Positions 47,148 through 59,800 of a DNA stretch of 64,000 bases are shown here, one piece after another (the stretch's first letter is position 1; every line of letters begins with the position of its first letter). This stretch comes from Adiantum capillus-veneris. Its lineage: Eukaryota; Streptophyta; Polypodiopsida; Polypodiales; Pteridaceae. The position numbers and the translations under genes were made by a program. The notes beneath the pieces were generated by a model. It ran no database searches. It was not told where the DNA came from and saw only the letters and a program-made list of their open reading frames with translations. Where the stretch lies: NCBI GenBank assembly GCA_014529385.2, contig CM043958.1, positions 153,103,293 through 153,167,292 of the forward strand, in the 5' to 3' direction.

Positions 47148-47823
47148 TGTAACAGACTTGGACACTCCAAGTCAAGAATCAACCGCGACAGCACCAAATA
47201 ACCACTTCAAAACGGTTCACAGTTCACAATAGATTTGCACTCGCCCGGCGGAGTTCCATGCCTAGAGATATTGGCCCCAAAGACTAGCGCCCCTTTCGGT
47301 ATTTCTTTCTTGTATTAGTCTGAGTTCAAAGTACAAGAGTGATTGGGTCTCACTCTCAGACTCTGCGTCCAGATGCTCTGCAGAGTGGGAGCCCAAACCA
47401 CATTTATTTACAAGGGTTGCCAAAAGCAGAGCCCCAAAAGCTTAAAGTCAAAAGCTCTCTATCTCTCTCTTTCCTGGGCTTTTTAATAATGAAGCAATAT
47501 CTCAACTTTTAATAAAATAAAGCAATCCTAGCGTAGCCAAAAGCTGTCATAAGAAAATCTCCACGCAAAAGCAAAACTGCCATAGAGCAGCCTCCGCAAT
47601 TTCTGGCACAATTTTCGGGATCTGCCCCTGCTGCCTTTAGGGTTAGGGTTAGGGTTAGGGTTAGGTTAGGGCAGAATTAGGGTTTGGCAGAAACTAGGGT
47701 TACCCGGCAGCATTTAGGGTTTTTGCAGATTAGGGTTTTTGGTCATTAGGGTTAGGGTTTCAACGATACAGCCATGTCATCAAAACCCTAATAATCGGGC
47801 AACCACATCATCACTTTGTGACA
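47148..47823 (-). repeat. Element A 3' LTR with telomere-like repeats
   Basis: 676 bases, plus-strand TGTAACAGACTTGG to CACTTTGTGACA. TATA region TATTTCTTTCTTGTATTA near 47300. The U3 (47638-47760) is full of TTAGGG words, including four in tandem. A polypurine tract, AAGAGGGGGGTA on the minus strand, follows at 47824-47835. Confidence 0.85.
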
Positions 47824-48003
47824 TACCCCCCTCTTGTAATCGCCCTCGATTACGCCTGCAAAACATACAGAGGCCATAAACCGTCTTAGTAGGCACTGAC
47901 TGTTAGTACCTACGCACTAGGAACACACATCTAGCACATGTACCAATCGACAGTCACATCACAAGACATCACTAGACATCATAGGACATCACATGACATT
48001 CAA

Positions 48004-49450
48004 TGTCACAAGACGTGCACCACGTGCCAATAGAAAAGAACAGACTGAACAGACTTTTAGCACTTCAATAACAATTGAACTGAAAGAGACACGCGACATG
48101 GAGTGGCGGAATTCAACCCCAGAGAGTATTTTTCCCAAACCTTGGCGCCCCTTTCGGTATTTCTTTATATTGCATCTACACAGTACAAGCCGGTACTCGA
48201 AAGTCTGCACCTTCGCCAGGAAGCATGCCACAGAATGAGCCCTAACCTCATATTTAAAGGCACTTGGCCTAAAAAGCAATTACAGTGAAAAGCCTTCAAA
48301 CTCAAAAGCCGATGGTCCAAAAGCAAAGCCAAAAAGCTGCTAGCGTAAATCCTGGAAATCCGTAAAGCCTGCCACATCATCAACCAACGCAAAACGCGGA
48401 AATCCGTACAGCCTGCCACATCATTATCCCAGTGCAATTTTTGAAAATCTGCCACGTCATCAGTTTTTGCGTGTGTGCGGGTCCTGCTTTATTTTAATTC
48501 TTTATGTCACTTCGGGCCCCATCGGACAGGGTCCCCATAAGTTGGTAGGACTTCTTCTTCCGTTACTTGTTCTTCTTAGGGTTTAGGCCCCTCGATCGGC
48601 ATCTGTAGGTTGGCTCCATTCTTTAGGCTTTGACATGTCAGCAGTTTGTTACATCTCCCCTTCTTGAAAGAAGGTAATCGTCCGCGATTACAGCATATCT
48701 GCAAAACAACTCAAGTTCGCTCAAAAAATTTCTGAGGGACAATCAGTGTGCTCTTTTTATTAAGGAGTTAGCTTCTCCTTTCTGCTCTTTTGATCAAGGA
48801 GTTAGCTTCTCCTTTCGGCTGTTTTGATAGCACACGCCTGAAGCTCTGATACCACTTTCACAAGACGTGCACCACGTGCCAATAGAAAAGAACAGACTGA
48901 ACAAACTTTTAGCACTTCAATAACAACAGAACTGAAAGAGAGAGAGACGATACGCAACACGGAGTGGCGGAATTCCACCCCAGAGAGTATTGGCCCCAAA
49001 CCTTGGCGCCCCTTTCGGTATTCTTTATATTGCATCAACACAGTACAAGCCGGTACTTCAGACTCTGCACCTTCGCCAGGAAGCATGCCAGAGAATGAGC
49101 CCTAACCTCATATTTAAAGGCCCTTGGCCTAAAAAGCAATTACAGTGAAAAGCCTTCAAACTCAAAAGCATGTGGTCCAAAAGCAAAGACAAAAAGCTGT
49201 CAGCGTAAATCACGGAAATCCGTACAGCCTGCCATATCATCAGCCAACGCAAAACCAGGAAATCCATACAACCTGCCATGTCATCATGCAAGCACAATTT
49301 TCAAAAATCTACCACGTCATCAGTTTCTGCGTGTGTGCAGGTCCTGCTTTATTTTAATCCTTTATGTCACTTGGGGCCCCATCGGACGGGGTCCCCATAA
49401 GTTGGTAGGACTTCTTCTTCCGTTACTTGTTCTTCTTAGGGTTTAGGTCC
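48004..49450 (-). mobile_element. Small non-autonomous LTR element (TRIM-like)
   Basis: 3' LTR at 48004-48653 (650 bases), internal region of only 202 bases at 48654-48855, 5' LTR at 48856-49450 (its first about 60-80 bases missing). The internal region has a primer-binding site (48843-48854, exact TGGTATCAGAGC) and a polypurine tract (AAGAAGGGGAGA) but no coding sequence, so any mobility would need proteins from another element. It is larger than classical TRIMs because of its long LTRs. It interrupts the 3' internal part of element A. An alternative is a deletion product of a full-size element. Confidence 0.7.
48654..48855 (-). other. Internal domain of the small LTR element
   Basis: 202 bases holding the polypurine tract at its left end, the primer-binding site at its right end, and an imperfect tandem repeat of about 38 bases (AAGGAGTTAGCTTCTCCTTT recurs near 48763 and 48797). 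AAGGAG...CTCCTT inside each repeat could form a small hairpin. Confidence 0.7.
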
Positions 49451-49772
49451 CTTGGATCTTAGACCATGATTTATCGGCAATGTAGCTAGCAATCGCATCT
49501 AGATCCAATCGGTACCTCATCGATGTCCGATTGACTAACCCCTGTTGCAACCATGTCTATTCGAGATCAAGTAGACCAAAATGCTGCAGTCATTTCGTCT
49601 ATCAGTTCCTGCACTTAAAAACAAGTCAAGGACAAATCAATTTCATATTCAGGAATTCCATTTTATAGTGTCATTCAACAGAGTACTGTCAACTCTCAGT
49701 ATCCCTGAAGCTCAAAGAGACATCAATGACTCTAGTATCAAAATCGAGGCAACTGTTGACAAAGGAGCAGAG
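49451..49772. other. Unassigned 322-base segment
   Basis: Between the truncated LTR and the Gypsy-2 end. Where a Gypsy-2 3' LTR would be expected after a purine tract (ACAAGAGGGGAGT, minus, near 49775), I find no match to any LTR here. Confidence 0.4.
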
Positions 49773-49849
49773 TAACTCCCCTCTTGTGCATCCCACTACA
49801 CCAGATCTTCGGCCAAGCTGAATTCTGGGTTCCATTTGGAGTAGACTAT

Positions 49850-50500
49850 GCTAAACATAAAGCCTCGAGGTAAAGTTTCACAATCTCAGAAGTATCTACT
49901 AGGTCCTCCTCCTCCATCCACTTCGCATCCAATGCAAGATAGTTCTTGAACTTTACCAAGAACCGCCTTCGGACTTTACCTTTATTCTTCGTATCCTTAT
50001 GTGCCAAAATCTATTCAGGAACAAGGATCTCCTCGTTTTCTTCCACTTCGGATGCTCATCAAGCTCCCCATCATCAGGCACATCACCTTTAAAAGGTTTC
50101 AAGAGACTCACATGAAATGCATTGTGAATCCTCCAAGTGTCATGCAGTTCCAGTCGAAAGGAAACATAATTTATCTTTTCAGAGATCTGGAAAGGTCCGT
50201 AGTATCGCATACTAAGCTTTGGAAAAAACCTCTCCTTTCCTTTTTTCTTTCTCAAGCGTGCCTTCTCAAAACGTAAGAGCACCCAATCATCCTCCCTCAA
50301 ATTCAAGTCGCGACGATGGCGATCCGCTGTCTTTTTCTGTCGTTCTTGAGATTTCTGCAAAGCCTCGCGAACCTTGACAAAAGCCGTGTCTAAGTCTCAA
50401 GTATACTCATCCGCTTCAAAAATCTTATCTTTCGTGCTTAGGAAGGGTGGACCTTCGCAACACCTTCAACAATCTCAAATGGCGCCTTCCCTGTCGAAGA
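49850..50500 (-). pseudogene. Gypsy-2 integrase tail and chromodomain
   Basis: RYYGPFQISEKINYVSFRLE and IHNAFHVSLLKPF form the GPY/F region of the integrase end. In another frame follows a chromodomain: ILAHKDTKNKGKVRRRFLVK and FKNYLALDAKWMEEEDL, ending at a TAG near 49847. A stop replaces a Gln just before it. Homologous to the Gypsy-1 chromodomain. Confidence 0.8.
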
Positions 50501-50505
50501 GTGTA

Positions 50506-52498
50506 TCATGTTATTGTAGGCAAATTCCACCAAAGGTAAGTACTTTTCCCATTGAGTCTTCTGATCCGAGATATAAACTTCAATAAATCTAAAACCACCG
50601 AGTTGGCAATCTCAGATTGTCCCTCAATCTGTGGATGGAACGATGACGAGAACTGCAACCGCGTGCCAATGTTCTCCCAAATTGCCTTCCAAAACAAACT
50701 CGTAAATTTGGGGTCCCTGTTGGAGACAATCGTCTTAGGCATGCCATGTAATCTGAAGATCTGGGCCATAAACAGTCTCGCTAAGTGATCCGGCTTGACT
50801 TTTTTTTTTACTGGAATGAAATGAGCATGCTTTGCTAAATCTGTCAATAACAATCCAGATACCATCGTGACCACTCTGTGTTCTCAAAAGATCAAAACTG
50901 AAATCTATTGCAATACTTTTCCAGGGGGGTATGGGTAAAGGCTGTAACAATATCTGTGCTTTATGCCTGTCAAACATGACCTTCTAGCATACCAAGCAAC
51001 TGCACACAAACTCTTCCACATCCTTCTTGAGTTTCGGCCAAAAGAAGTATCTCTCTACCCCTTTCATGGTGGTAGCAATGCCGCGGTGACCCGTAAAAGG
51101 TGGACAGTGGCATTCAGTATAACCTTTTCCCTCAACGGCTGTGTAACGCACAACATGGTTTTTCTCATCAAGTAGCCATCCCAAATGGAATATCCCGCTA
51201 CTATCTCCCCATCCCGTATCCGTGTGAAAACGTCTGCAAAATCTGTATCTATGGCATATTGGCCGACCATATCCTCGAAGCTCCCTTGATGTATCACGGA
51301 AATAGCCAGAACCAACGGCTTCCGAGGCAAAGCATCTGCCACCACATTCTTCTGTCCCTGCACATGGACAATCTGGAAGTGAAACTGTGACACGATGTTC
51401 GCCCACCGCATCTGTTTTTCCAAGGGTTGCTTCTGTGACAAGACGTAGCGCAAACTCTGATGGTCTGTAAAGACAGTAAAATCCGCTCCAAGTAGGTAAT
51501 GTCGCCACTGAGTAAGAGCATGGATAAGCGGCAAAAGCTCTTTCTCATAAATCTGTGCTATCATTTCCGGCCTTGAGAACAATCGGCTCTCGTAAGCAAT
51601 GACATGGCCTTCTTGCATTAAGACCGCACCCAGACTACGACCACAAGCATCACAATATACTTCAAATGACTTCTGCAAGTCCGGCAAAGTCAAAACTAGT
51701 CCGTAGTCAATTTCTCTTTCAATGTCTAAAAGGCAGTCATTTCTGTGGGTCCTCACGAGAAAGGGACTCCTTTCTATGTCAAGATATGCAAAAGGGAAGC
51801 AACCTCTGTAAACTTTTGAATGAACCGCCTGTAGTACGAACACAGTCCCAAGAAGCTTCTAACTTCATGGACATTCTTCAAATCAGGCCAATCACGGATA
51901 GTCTCTATCTTGGCCGGATCCATTTGCAATCCCGCTGTTGAGACAATGTGTCCCAAAAAGTGTATCTCTGGTAAGAAAAATTCACTTTTCTTTGCATTAA
52001 TCACTAACTTGTAATCTCGTAATGCCTGAAAGACCTGAAGCAGATGATCTCTATGTTCTGCCTCATCCTTGGAAAAAACAATAATATCATCAAAGAAAGT
52101 ACCAACAAATAGCCTGTACTCTCGAAAAATCTTGTCCATCAACCGGTTAAATGTCGCAAGAGCATTGGTTAAGCGAAATTGCATCACCAAAAACTCAAAT
52201 AGCCCAAAAGTCGTCCGAAAAGCTGTCTTATAGACGTCTCCCGACGCGATTATGATCTGATGATATCCACTCTTCAAATCAATCCTGCTAAAGCATGAGA
52301 ATCCCTGTAATCTGTCGAGTATATCATCGATCCTAGGAATCGGAATCTGTCCTTGATGGTGATTTTGTTGAGAGCTATATAATCGATGCACAATATCCAA
52401 GATCCGTCTTTCTTCAAAATCAACAACACTGGAGAGCAATACGGTGAAGTATTAGGCTGGACAAGACCCTTTTCCAAGAGGTCTTTCACTTGGTTCAT
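50506..52498 (-). pseudogene. Gypsy-2 reverse transcriptase, RNase H, integrase
   Basis: [51 protein letters not shown] and TFFDDIIVFSKDEAEHRDHL (catalytic FDD). RNase H: FEVYCDACGRSLGAVLMQEG, IYEKELLPLIHALTQWRHYL and FTDHQSLRYVL. Integrase zinc region: CHCPPFTGHRGIATTMKGVE then CSCLVC. Core: [20 protein letters not shown] and, after a frame change, NIGTRLQFSSSFHPQIEGQS. At least four frameshifts (near 52310, 51800, 51000 and 50830). Confidence 0.85.
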
Positions 52499-52510
52499 AA
52501 TCTCTTCATT

Positions 52511-53272
52511 CTATGCTCGGCTCACGCGGTAAGGTGACCGGTTCGCTCGTGTGCTTCCAGGTATCAGATCAATGGTATGATCTTCAGGACGAGCACCTGA
52601 TAGCTCGCCTGGTAGGCCCTCTAAGAAGCAATTGGCGTGAGAGTGGAGAAAATCTTTGCGTTCTTTATCAAGTTTAGACATATTTGTCCTATCCTTATCA
52701 CTCAATTCTTTTATAAAGATCGAGTAAACAAACAGACTAGATTTCATTAATTGAGAAATGGACGAAGCCGATACAATAGGGACAGACTCGCCCTTCAGTT
52801 TAATGCCAAGTACAATGGTTCTGCCCTTCTCTGTAGTCAATGTCGCTTTCCTCGCCCGATAATCGACCACGGCGTTGTTCTTGTGGTACCAGGGAATCCC
52901 CAAGAGAACATCACAACCTTCCAAAGGCATTATGTAAAAGTCCTCATGCCACAAATACCCCTGACAATGCAACCGAAGTTTGCCAATGACAGGTATAATG
53001 GCTACATCCCTCCCGGGTACCGCTAGAACAACCTTTGCAAGTGGTTCCATCCGATCGGGAGTGATCTCGAGCCGGGCCACCAATTCTGGTGAAATGAAGT
53101 TGGCCTTGGCTCCTCCATCAAAGAAGATCAGGGCCTCTTGGTTTTTCACTTTGCCCCAAGCTCGGCAAAGTTCTGTACTCTTGTCCATGGTGTTGAAATT
53201 GGTACCCACACAATCTGGAACCAATCCTGTTTTCAACTTGCCTTTTCTTCCACGTTCCTCAGCTGCTCTCAA
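52511..53272 (-). pseudogene. Gypsy-2 protease and linker
   Basis: 253 open codons. ALIFFDGGAKANFISPELVA carries the active-site position as D-G-G instead of D-S/T-G, then GCDVLLGIPWYHKNNAVVDY matches the late protease motif. The end, DHTIDLIPGSTRANRSPYRV, is the usual block just before RT. The D-G-G variant, also seen in Gypsy-3, could be a family feature. Confidence 0.8.
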
Positions 53273-53330
53273 ACTCTCAAGCCTTTCGTCGTCCTTGTCA
53301 TTATGTTCTTTTTGTGCCTTTTTAGAGCAC

Positions 53331-54545
53331 TTCGCGGAGATATGTCCATGTTCCCCGCATCCAAAGCACTTCCCCTCCCTGATGAAGCGAGCTCTCTCCT
53401 GAGGAGTAAGTTTGGGTCATGCATCCTTCTTTTCTGGGTTGCTCTTTCTCTTTCTACTTTCATTCGCTAAAGTCTGTTCGGCTCGTTGTGTCATGACCTC
53501 ATCGGTGGGGTAGGTCAAACTTCCACAGTGAATGGCAAAACCCCGTTTCGCATGACTCATCAACTCCTAAATAGAAGTTGACTTCTGTTCCAAGGAGTGA
53601 TCTCGGATTTCTGTAGGTAGACCCAAGGTAAACCGCTCAATCTGTTCTCTGAACGAGATCTTCTTGAATGAAGAGGCGAGTAGAAAAGAGCTCCAGAATC
53701 TCTCGCAATAAGCGTCCACTGTATCTCTCTTGGTCATCCAAGCAGTTCGTATATCGCGTTCATACTCTTAAGTTAGCCAAGAAGAAATAAAAAGCTTCTT
53801 AAATTTCACCCATTTAACTGGCGCAGTCTTGTTTAAAAGAAGCATGGACCACCAAGTTCGAGCATTCTCCTTAAAACAAGAGGCAGCTCTCCGAATCTTA
53901 GAGTGCTCTGAATAGCGCCCTCCCGCGAAAGCGATGTCATACTGCTGTATAAAAGACAAAGCCTTCGAAGCATCTTTATATCCTGAAAAAGTGTCAAATT
54001 TAATTGACTGTCCACCTTCCTTAAACTCTCGGACTTTCTTGCTTTTATCTTTCAAAAAGTCATACTGGTTGGCTTTATAAAAATTCTTCTTGTTTGCATA
54101 AAAGTTGTTGTCGTCAAAGTCTGAACTGTTTGTAGACGAGTCCTCTGTAGAACTGTCACTCACTGGGCGAGATTTAGACTTCTTTGCATTTTTCTTGCCC
54201 TTTCCAAAGCGTTGTTTCTTGCTTCGCTTTTTGCCTTTTTTGTCTTCTTCGCTCGAGTCAGAAGAGCTAGAAGAACTCTCAGAAGAAGAAGAACTGGGTA
54301 CTTCTTCAAAAGGAACACGCTTCTTCCGTTTCTTTGCCTTATCAAATGTCGACTGACGACCCAAATAACCCGTGAAGTCAATTGCCGTTCTTCTGCTTTT
54401 TGCCGTGCTTTTTAGCTTTATTCTGTGCGTCAAAAAGCTGAGCAATCCGTGCATCAACCACCTCTTCTAATTCCTTCTCTGAATATTTCTTATGAGCAGA
54501 AGGTTTTTTGAGAGGGGTTTCGAGGGTGTTGTGGTTTTCTGTCAC
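53331..54545 (-). pseudogene. Gypsy-2 gag
   Basis: Opens with NTLETPLKKPSAHKKYSEKE near 54500, then after a frame change a Ser/Lys-rich stretch at 54330-54150 and the gag core QSIKFDTFSGYKDASKALSF, RTWWSMLLLN and WVKFKKLFISSWLT near 53790. The CCHC knuckle, CFGCGEHGHISAKC, is at about 53375-53335. The Ser-rich acidic linker (54240-54320) is long compared with Gypsy-1. The start codon is not certain because the flank is foreign sequence. Confidence 0.8.
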
Positions 54546-56799
54546 TTTTGCTCAGCCATGTTAAATCTGTCCAGCACCTTTCAATGTACTTTTCTTGCGA
54601 CAATTCCATAGGCGCTTGTCTCTTTGCCGTGTAACACGCACCGAAGTATATGTTCAGCTGCCCCAAGGTCTTTCATTGAAAATCGCAAATTTCAGCTGCC
54701 CTTTAAGGAGCATTACTAGGGTACTTCTTTCTTTGCAGCTATCAACCGTATCATCTACATTGAGCACAAGAATGATCGGGTGCCATCCTCATCACGTTTG
54801 GTATACAAACAATGTCTGCATGGTTCTTTGTAACCATGTTTAGCATGATAAGCGATCAAAACTTCTTGTACCTGTCTACTGATTGGTTCAGCCATACAGT
54901 TCTTTTGAGCTTTACATACCAAATGTTCCTTGCAAAGGATGAACATAAAAACCCTCGGGTTGCTTCATGTAAAGCTCTTCTTCCACATCACCATGCAAGA
55001 AAGCGGTATGTACATCCATTTGGTCCATTCCAATCAAGAGCAGCCACAATGGCAAACAATACACGCAAAGTGGTCATCTTCACAACAGGAGAGTAACACT
55101 TCCTGAAAGTCTATGCCCTTGGGTTTGAACATATCCCTTTTGCAAAACCTTGCCTTATACTTAGGTTTTGCATCAACAGTTTGATTTTAATTACCCATTT
55201 GTTAGGAATAGCTTTCCTTTCTTTGGCAATTCAACCAAATCCAAGTTTGATTAGCATGCAAAGCTTTAATCTTCCTGCATAGCAAGCTCCCACTTGTCGC
55301 TGTGCTCACATGTCTTTGCCTCTTTAAACGTAAGAGGCTCTCCCTCATCTGTCAACATAATGTAATGCAAAGAGGGTCATATTGATCAAGGCCGTCTTTG
55401 ACGAGTAGACCCGCTCACCCAATGATCCACTTATCCGGCAATGGTTTACATCAGGTGCACTAACAAAATCATCAACAATGGGCTGCTTTACATCATTTTC
55501 AGCACCATTTTCAGCATTGTTTCTTGCTGCAAATGCCCTTTAAGGAGCCTCAATTTGTTGTCCAACATCATATGGCTCAACACAATTGGATCATCTACAT
55601 TTACAGCCATTCGTGGTGCATCTTGAGGGTCAAAATTAGGCCTAACAGGTGGCTGGTCATGCTGAAATTTTACGTTTTATGGTCATTCTTTGAGACAAAT
55701 TGTTGAAGCAGCCTTGCCCTCATTAAAAACAACATCCCGACTGCGTACAACCCTTTTGAGCTGAGGTAACCAATCCTGTAACCCATTCGCCTTCTTCACC
55801 ATATCCCATGAAGAAGGCCTTTAATTGGACTTCGCATCTAGTTTACTCCTCAACTAGGTCTAACATGCACAAAAGCTTTGCAACCAAAAATGCGTAAGTG
55901 TTCATATAAACAGGCTTGCCAGACCAAACCTCTTCAGGGATGTCACCCTTTCAAAGACATATGAGGGGATCGATTGCATATATACACTGCAGTTTTCAAA
56001 GTCTCCAAAATCCATGAGAGAGATTAGCTGTGGACAGCATGCATCTCACCCTCTCACAAAGTGTCCTATGAATCTTTTAGCACCCTTAGAAGAGGGCTGT
56101 ATGTCAATAATCTCCTCTTAATGCCTAAATTTTCACAAAACTTGTTAAATTCAAGCACTTGTGTTCTTCCCCCCATTGTCTGTTCGCAAGCATTTAGCTT
56201 TTACCTGTTTGGGTGGTCACAAATGCATGAAATCTCTTAAAGCAGCAAAGGCTTCATCCTTTAGACTTAAGCAAATAAACCCAAATTTTTCTAGATGATC
56301 ATAACAAAGAGAAAATTAACATGCACCCACCCATAGACTTAGTAGGCATGCTACATACATCGGAATGTACAAATCAAGCACACAAGATTTACGAGAGACA
56401 CCAGAGTAATAAGAACGCTTTACTTGCTTGCCATATTGACATTCATTACAAAAGTCAAAGCTTTGTGCCCTTTAGCATCAAGCTTGTCCAAAGTACAAAG
56501 CTTAGAAAGGCCATTTTTGGCTCAGATGGCCAAGTCTCTTGTGCCACAAGCGTCCATGTGAGGAGTTAATTTCAGGCCAATGCAATAAATTGCCCAACCA
56601 TGGCTTTCCATGCATACTAGTAAGTGTCCCTTTCTTTGTGCCCCTTTTACAATCACCTTGAGCCTTTTATGTGATTTTCATTGACCCTCTCTCATCTCAA
56701 TTGTTGTATCCATGCATATTCATGTGAACAAAGAGTGTTTCTCTTTTTGATGCGGGGCAACATATGTAACCTTGGAACAATCATTTGTTCCATCTATGG
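54546..56799 (-). repeat. Inverted, error-like copy of Copia-2 pol (left palindrome arm)
   Basis: This 2.25-kb segment is the reverse complement of 56814-59102 along its whole length. The arms meet at a spacer of about 14 bases (56800-56813). It reads as Copia integrase and RT on the minus strand but has no usable frame, because it differs from the right arm mainly by one- to few-base insertions and deletions. See findings: it may be a sequencing fold-back rather than real DNA. Confidence 0.9.
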
Positions 56800-56800
56800 C

Positions 56801-59800
56801 ACTGTGCATCTCTCCATAGATGGTACAAATGAGCTTGTCTTGCATGATGTTAGATATGTGCCCGGAATCAAGAAGAGTCTGCTTTCTGTTGGTCAAATGG
56901 ATATGCATGGTTACAGCATCTTGTTTGAGAGAGGGTCATGGAAAATGACTAAAGGCTCAAGGCTGATTGTAAAGGGCACAAAGAAAGGGACACTTTACTG
57001 TATGCATGGAAAGGCCGTGTTGGGCAAGTTTATTGCATTGGCTGAAATTAACTCTCACATGGAGTTGTGGCACAAGAGACTTGGCCATATGAGCCAAAAG
57101 GGCCTTTCTAAGCTTTGTACTTTGGACAAGCTTGATGCTAAAGGCACAAAGCTTGACTTTTGTAATGAATGTCAATATGGCAAGCAAGTAAAGCGTTCTT
57201 ATTACTCTGGTGTCTCTCGTAAATCTTGTGTGCTTGATCTTGTACATTCCGATGTATGTAGCATGCCTACTAAGTCTATGGGTGGTGCATGTTATTTTTT
57301 CTCCTTTGTTGATGATCATTCTAGAAAAATTTGGGTTTATTTGCTTAAGTCTAAGGATGAAGCCTTTGCTGCGTTTAAGAGATTTCATGCATTTGTGACC
57401 ACCCAAACAGGTAGAAAGCTAAAATGCTTGCGTACAGACAATGGGGGGGAAGTACACAAGTGCTGAATTTAACAAGTTTTGTGAAAATTTAGGCATTAAG
57501 AGGGAGATTATTGTACCATACAGCCCCTCTTCTAATGGTGTGGCTAAAAGATTCAATAGGACACTTTGTGAGAGGGTGAGATGCATGCTGTCCACAGCTA
57601 ATCTCTCTCATGGATTTTGGGGAGAAGCTTTGAAAACTGCAGTGTATATATGCAATCGATCCCCTCATATGTCTTTGAAAGGTGACATCCCTGAAGAGGT
57701 TTGGTCTGGCAAGCCTGTTTTATATGATCACTTACGCATTTTTGGTTGCAAAGCTTTTGTGCATGTTAGACCTGAGTTGAGGAGTAAACTAGATGCGAAG
57801 TCCATTAAAGGCCTCTTCATGGGATATGGTGAAGAAGGCGAAATGGGTTACAGGATTTGGTTACCTCAGCTCAAAAGAGTTGTACGCAGTCGGGATGTTG
57901 TTTTTAATGAGGCAAGGCTGCTTCAAAACAATTGTGTCTCAAAGAATGACCATAAAACGATCAAATTTCAGCATGACCAGCCACCTGTTAGGCCTAATTT
58001 TGACCCTCAAGATGCACCACGAATGGCTGAAAATGTAGATGATCCAATGGTGTTTGAGCCAGATGATGTTGGACAGCAAATTGAGGCTCCTAAAGGGCAT
58101 TTGCAGCCAAGAAACAATGCTGAAAATGGTGCTGAAAATGATGTACAGCAGCCCATTGTTGATGATTTTGTAGTGCCACCTGATGTAAACCCATTGCCGG
58201 ATAATGTGGATCATTGGGTGAGGCGGTCTACTCGTCAAAGACGGCCTGTGAGTCAATATGACCCCTCTTTGCATTACATTATGTTGACAGATGAGGGAGA
58301 GCCTCTTACGTTTAAAGAGGCAAAGACATGTGAGCACAGCGACAAGTGGGAGCTTGCTATGCAAGAAGAGATTAAAGCTTTGCATGCTAATCATACTTGG
58401 GATTTGGTTGAATTGCCCAAAGGAAGGAAAGCTATTCCTAACAAATGGGTGTATAAAATCAAAACTGTTGATGCAAAACCTAAGTATAAGGCAAGGTTTG
58501 TGGCAAAGGGATATGTTCAAACCAAGGGCATAGACTTTCAGGAAGTGTTCTCTCCTGTTGTGAAGATGACCACTTTGCGTGTATTGTTTGCCATTGTGGC
58601 TGCTCTTGATTTGGAAATGGACCAAATGGATGTACATACCGCTTTCTTGCATGGTGATGTGGAAGAAGAGCTTTACATGAAGCAACCCGAGGGTTTTGTC
58701 ATCCCTGGCAAGGAACATTTGGTATGTATGCTCAATAGAAGCTTGTATGGGCTGAAACAATCATGTAGACAGTGGTACAAGAAGTTTGATCGCTTCATGC
58801 TTAAACATGGTTACAAAAGAAGCCATGCAGACCATTGTTTGTATACCAAACGTGATGAGGATGGCAGCCCGATCATTCTTGTGCTCTATGTAGATGATAT
58901 GTTGATAGCTGCAAAGAAAAGAAGCACTGTAGATGCTCTTAAAGGGCAGCTGAAATTTGCGTTTTCAATGAAAGACCTTGGGGCAGCTGAACATATACTT
59001 CGAGTGCGTGTTACACGGCAAAGAGACAAGCGCCTATGGTATTTGTCGCAAGAAAAGTACATTGAAAAGGTGCTGGACAGATTTAACATGGCTGAAGCAA
59101 AGACTCTTGGTGTGCCATTACAGCCATATGTTAAAATCTCCAAGGATGATTGTCCCAAGTCAAAGGAAGAAGTCAATGACATGCAAAGTGTGCCTTATGC
59201 TTCAGCTTGTGGTTCACTTATGTATGCTATGGTTGCTACTAGGCCTGACATAGCCCATGCAGTGGGAGTTGTGAGCCGGTTTATGGCTAATCCAGGCAGG
59301 TTGCATTGGGATGCAGTGAAGTCCATTATGAGGTACTTGAAAGGGACTAAAAACAAATGCCTCTGCTATGGTAAAGGACCAATGGAGTTGAAGGGATTTT
59401 GTGACTCTGACATGGCTGGTGATGTGGATACACGGAAATCCACAAGTGGCTATGTAATTACTCTTCCGGGATGTGTTGTTTCATGGTGTTCTAGATTGCA
59501 AAAGATTGTTGCATTGTCTACTACAGAGGCTGAATATATTTCAGCCACTGAGGCTTCCAAAGAAGCTATTTGGTTAGCACGCCTATGCAGTGAGTTTGGC
59601 TTGCTTGCCAAGGCACCTATGCTTGGTTGTGATAGCCAGAGTGCTATATGTCTGGCAAAGAACGCCATGTTTCATGCATGCACAAAGCATATTGATGTGC
59701 GGTATCACTTCATACGAGAAGTGCTTGAGGATGGCCTTATTGCATTGGTTAAGGTCCATACATCACAAAATCCAGCCGATTCTCTCACTAAGTGCTTACC

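Larger units (their letters stand above)
49773..54545 (-). mobile_element. Gypsy-2 internal region (chromodomain Gypsy), no recognised LTRs
   Basis: gag, protease, RT, RNase H, integrase and chromodomain in order on the minus strand, related to Gypsy-1 but clearly a different family. No LTR is attached: the right end is cut at 54545 by the inverted Copia-2 copy just inside gag, and the left end stops after the chromodomain and a purine tract. Numerous frameshifts. Confidence 0.85.

Noticed and set aside
47638-47760. Interstitial telomere array
   Set aside because: The TTAGGG words are inside an LTR and recur in its partner LTR.
48843-48854. GCTCTGATACCA as a conserved regulatory site
   Set aside because: It is the primer-binding site complement, one or two bases from LTR ends at every occurrence.
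54546-59102. Palindrome as a terminal-inverted-repeat DNA transposon
   Set aside because: Both arms encode Copia pol, there is no transposase, and the outer ends are not defined repeat termini with target duplications.
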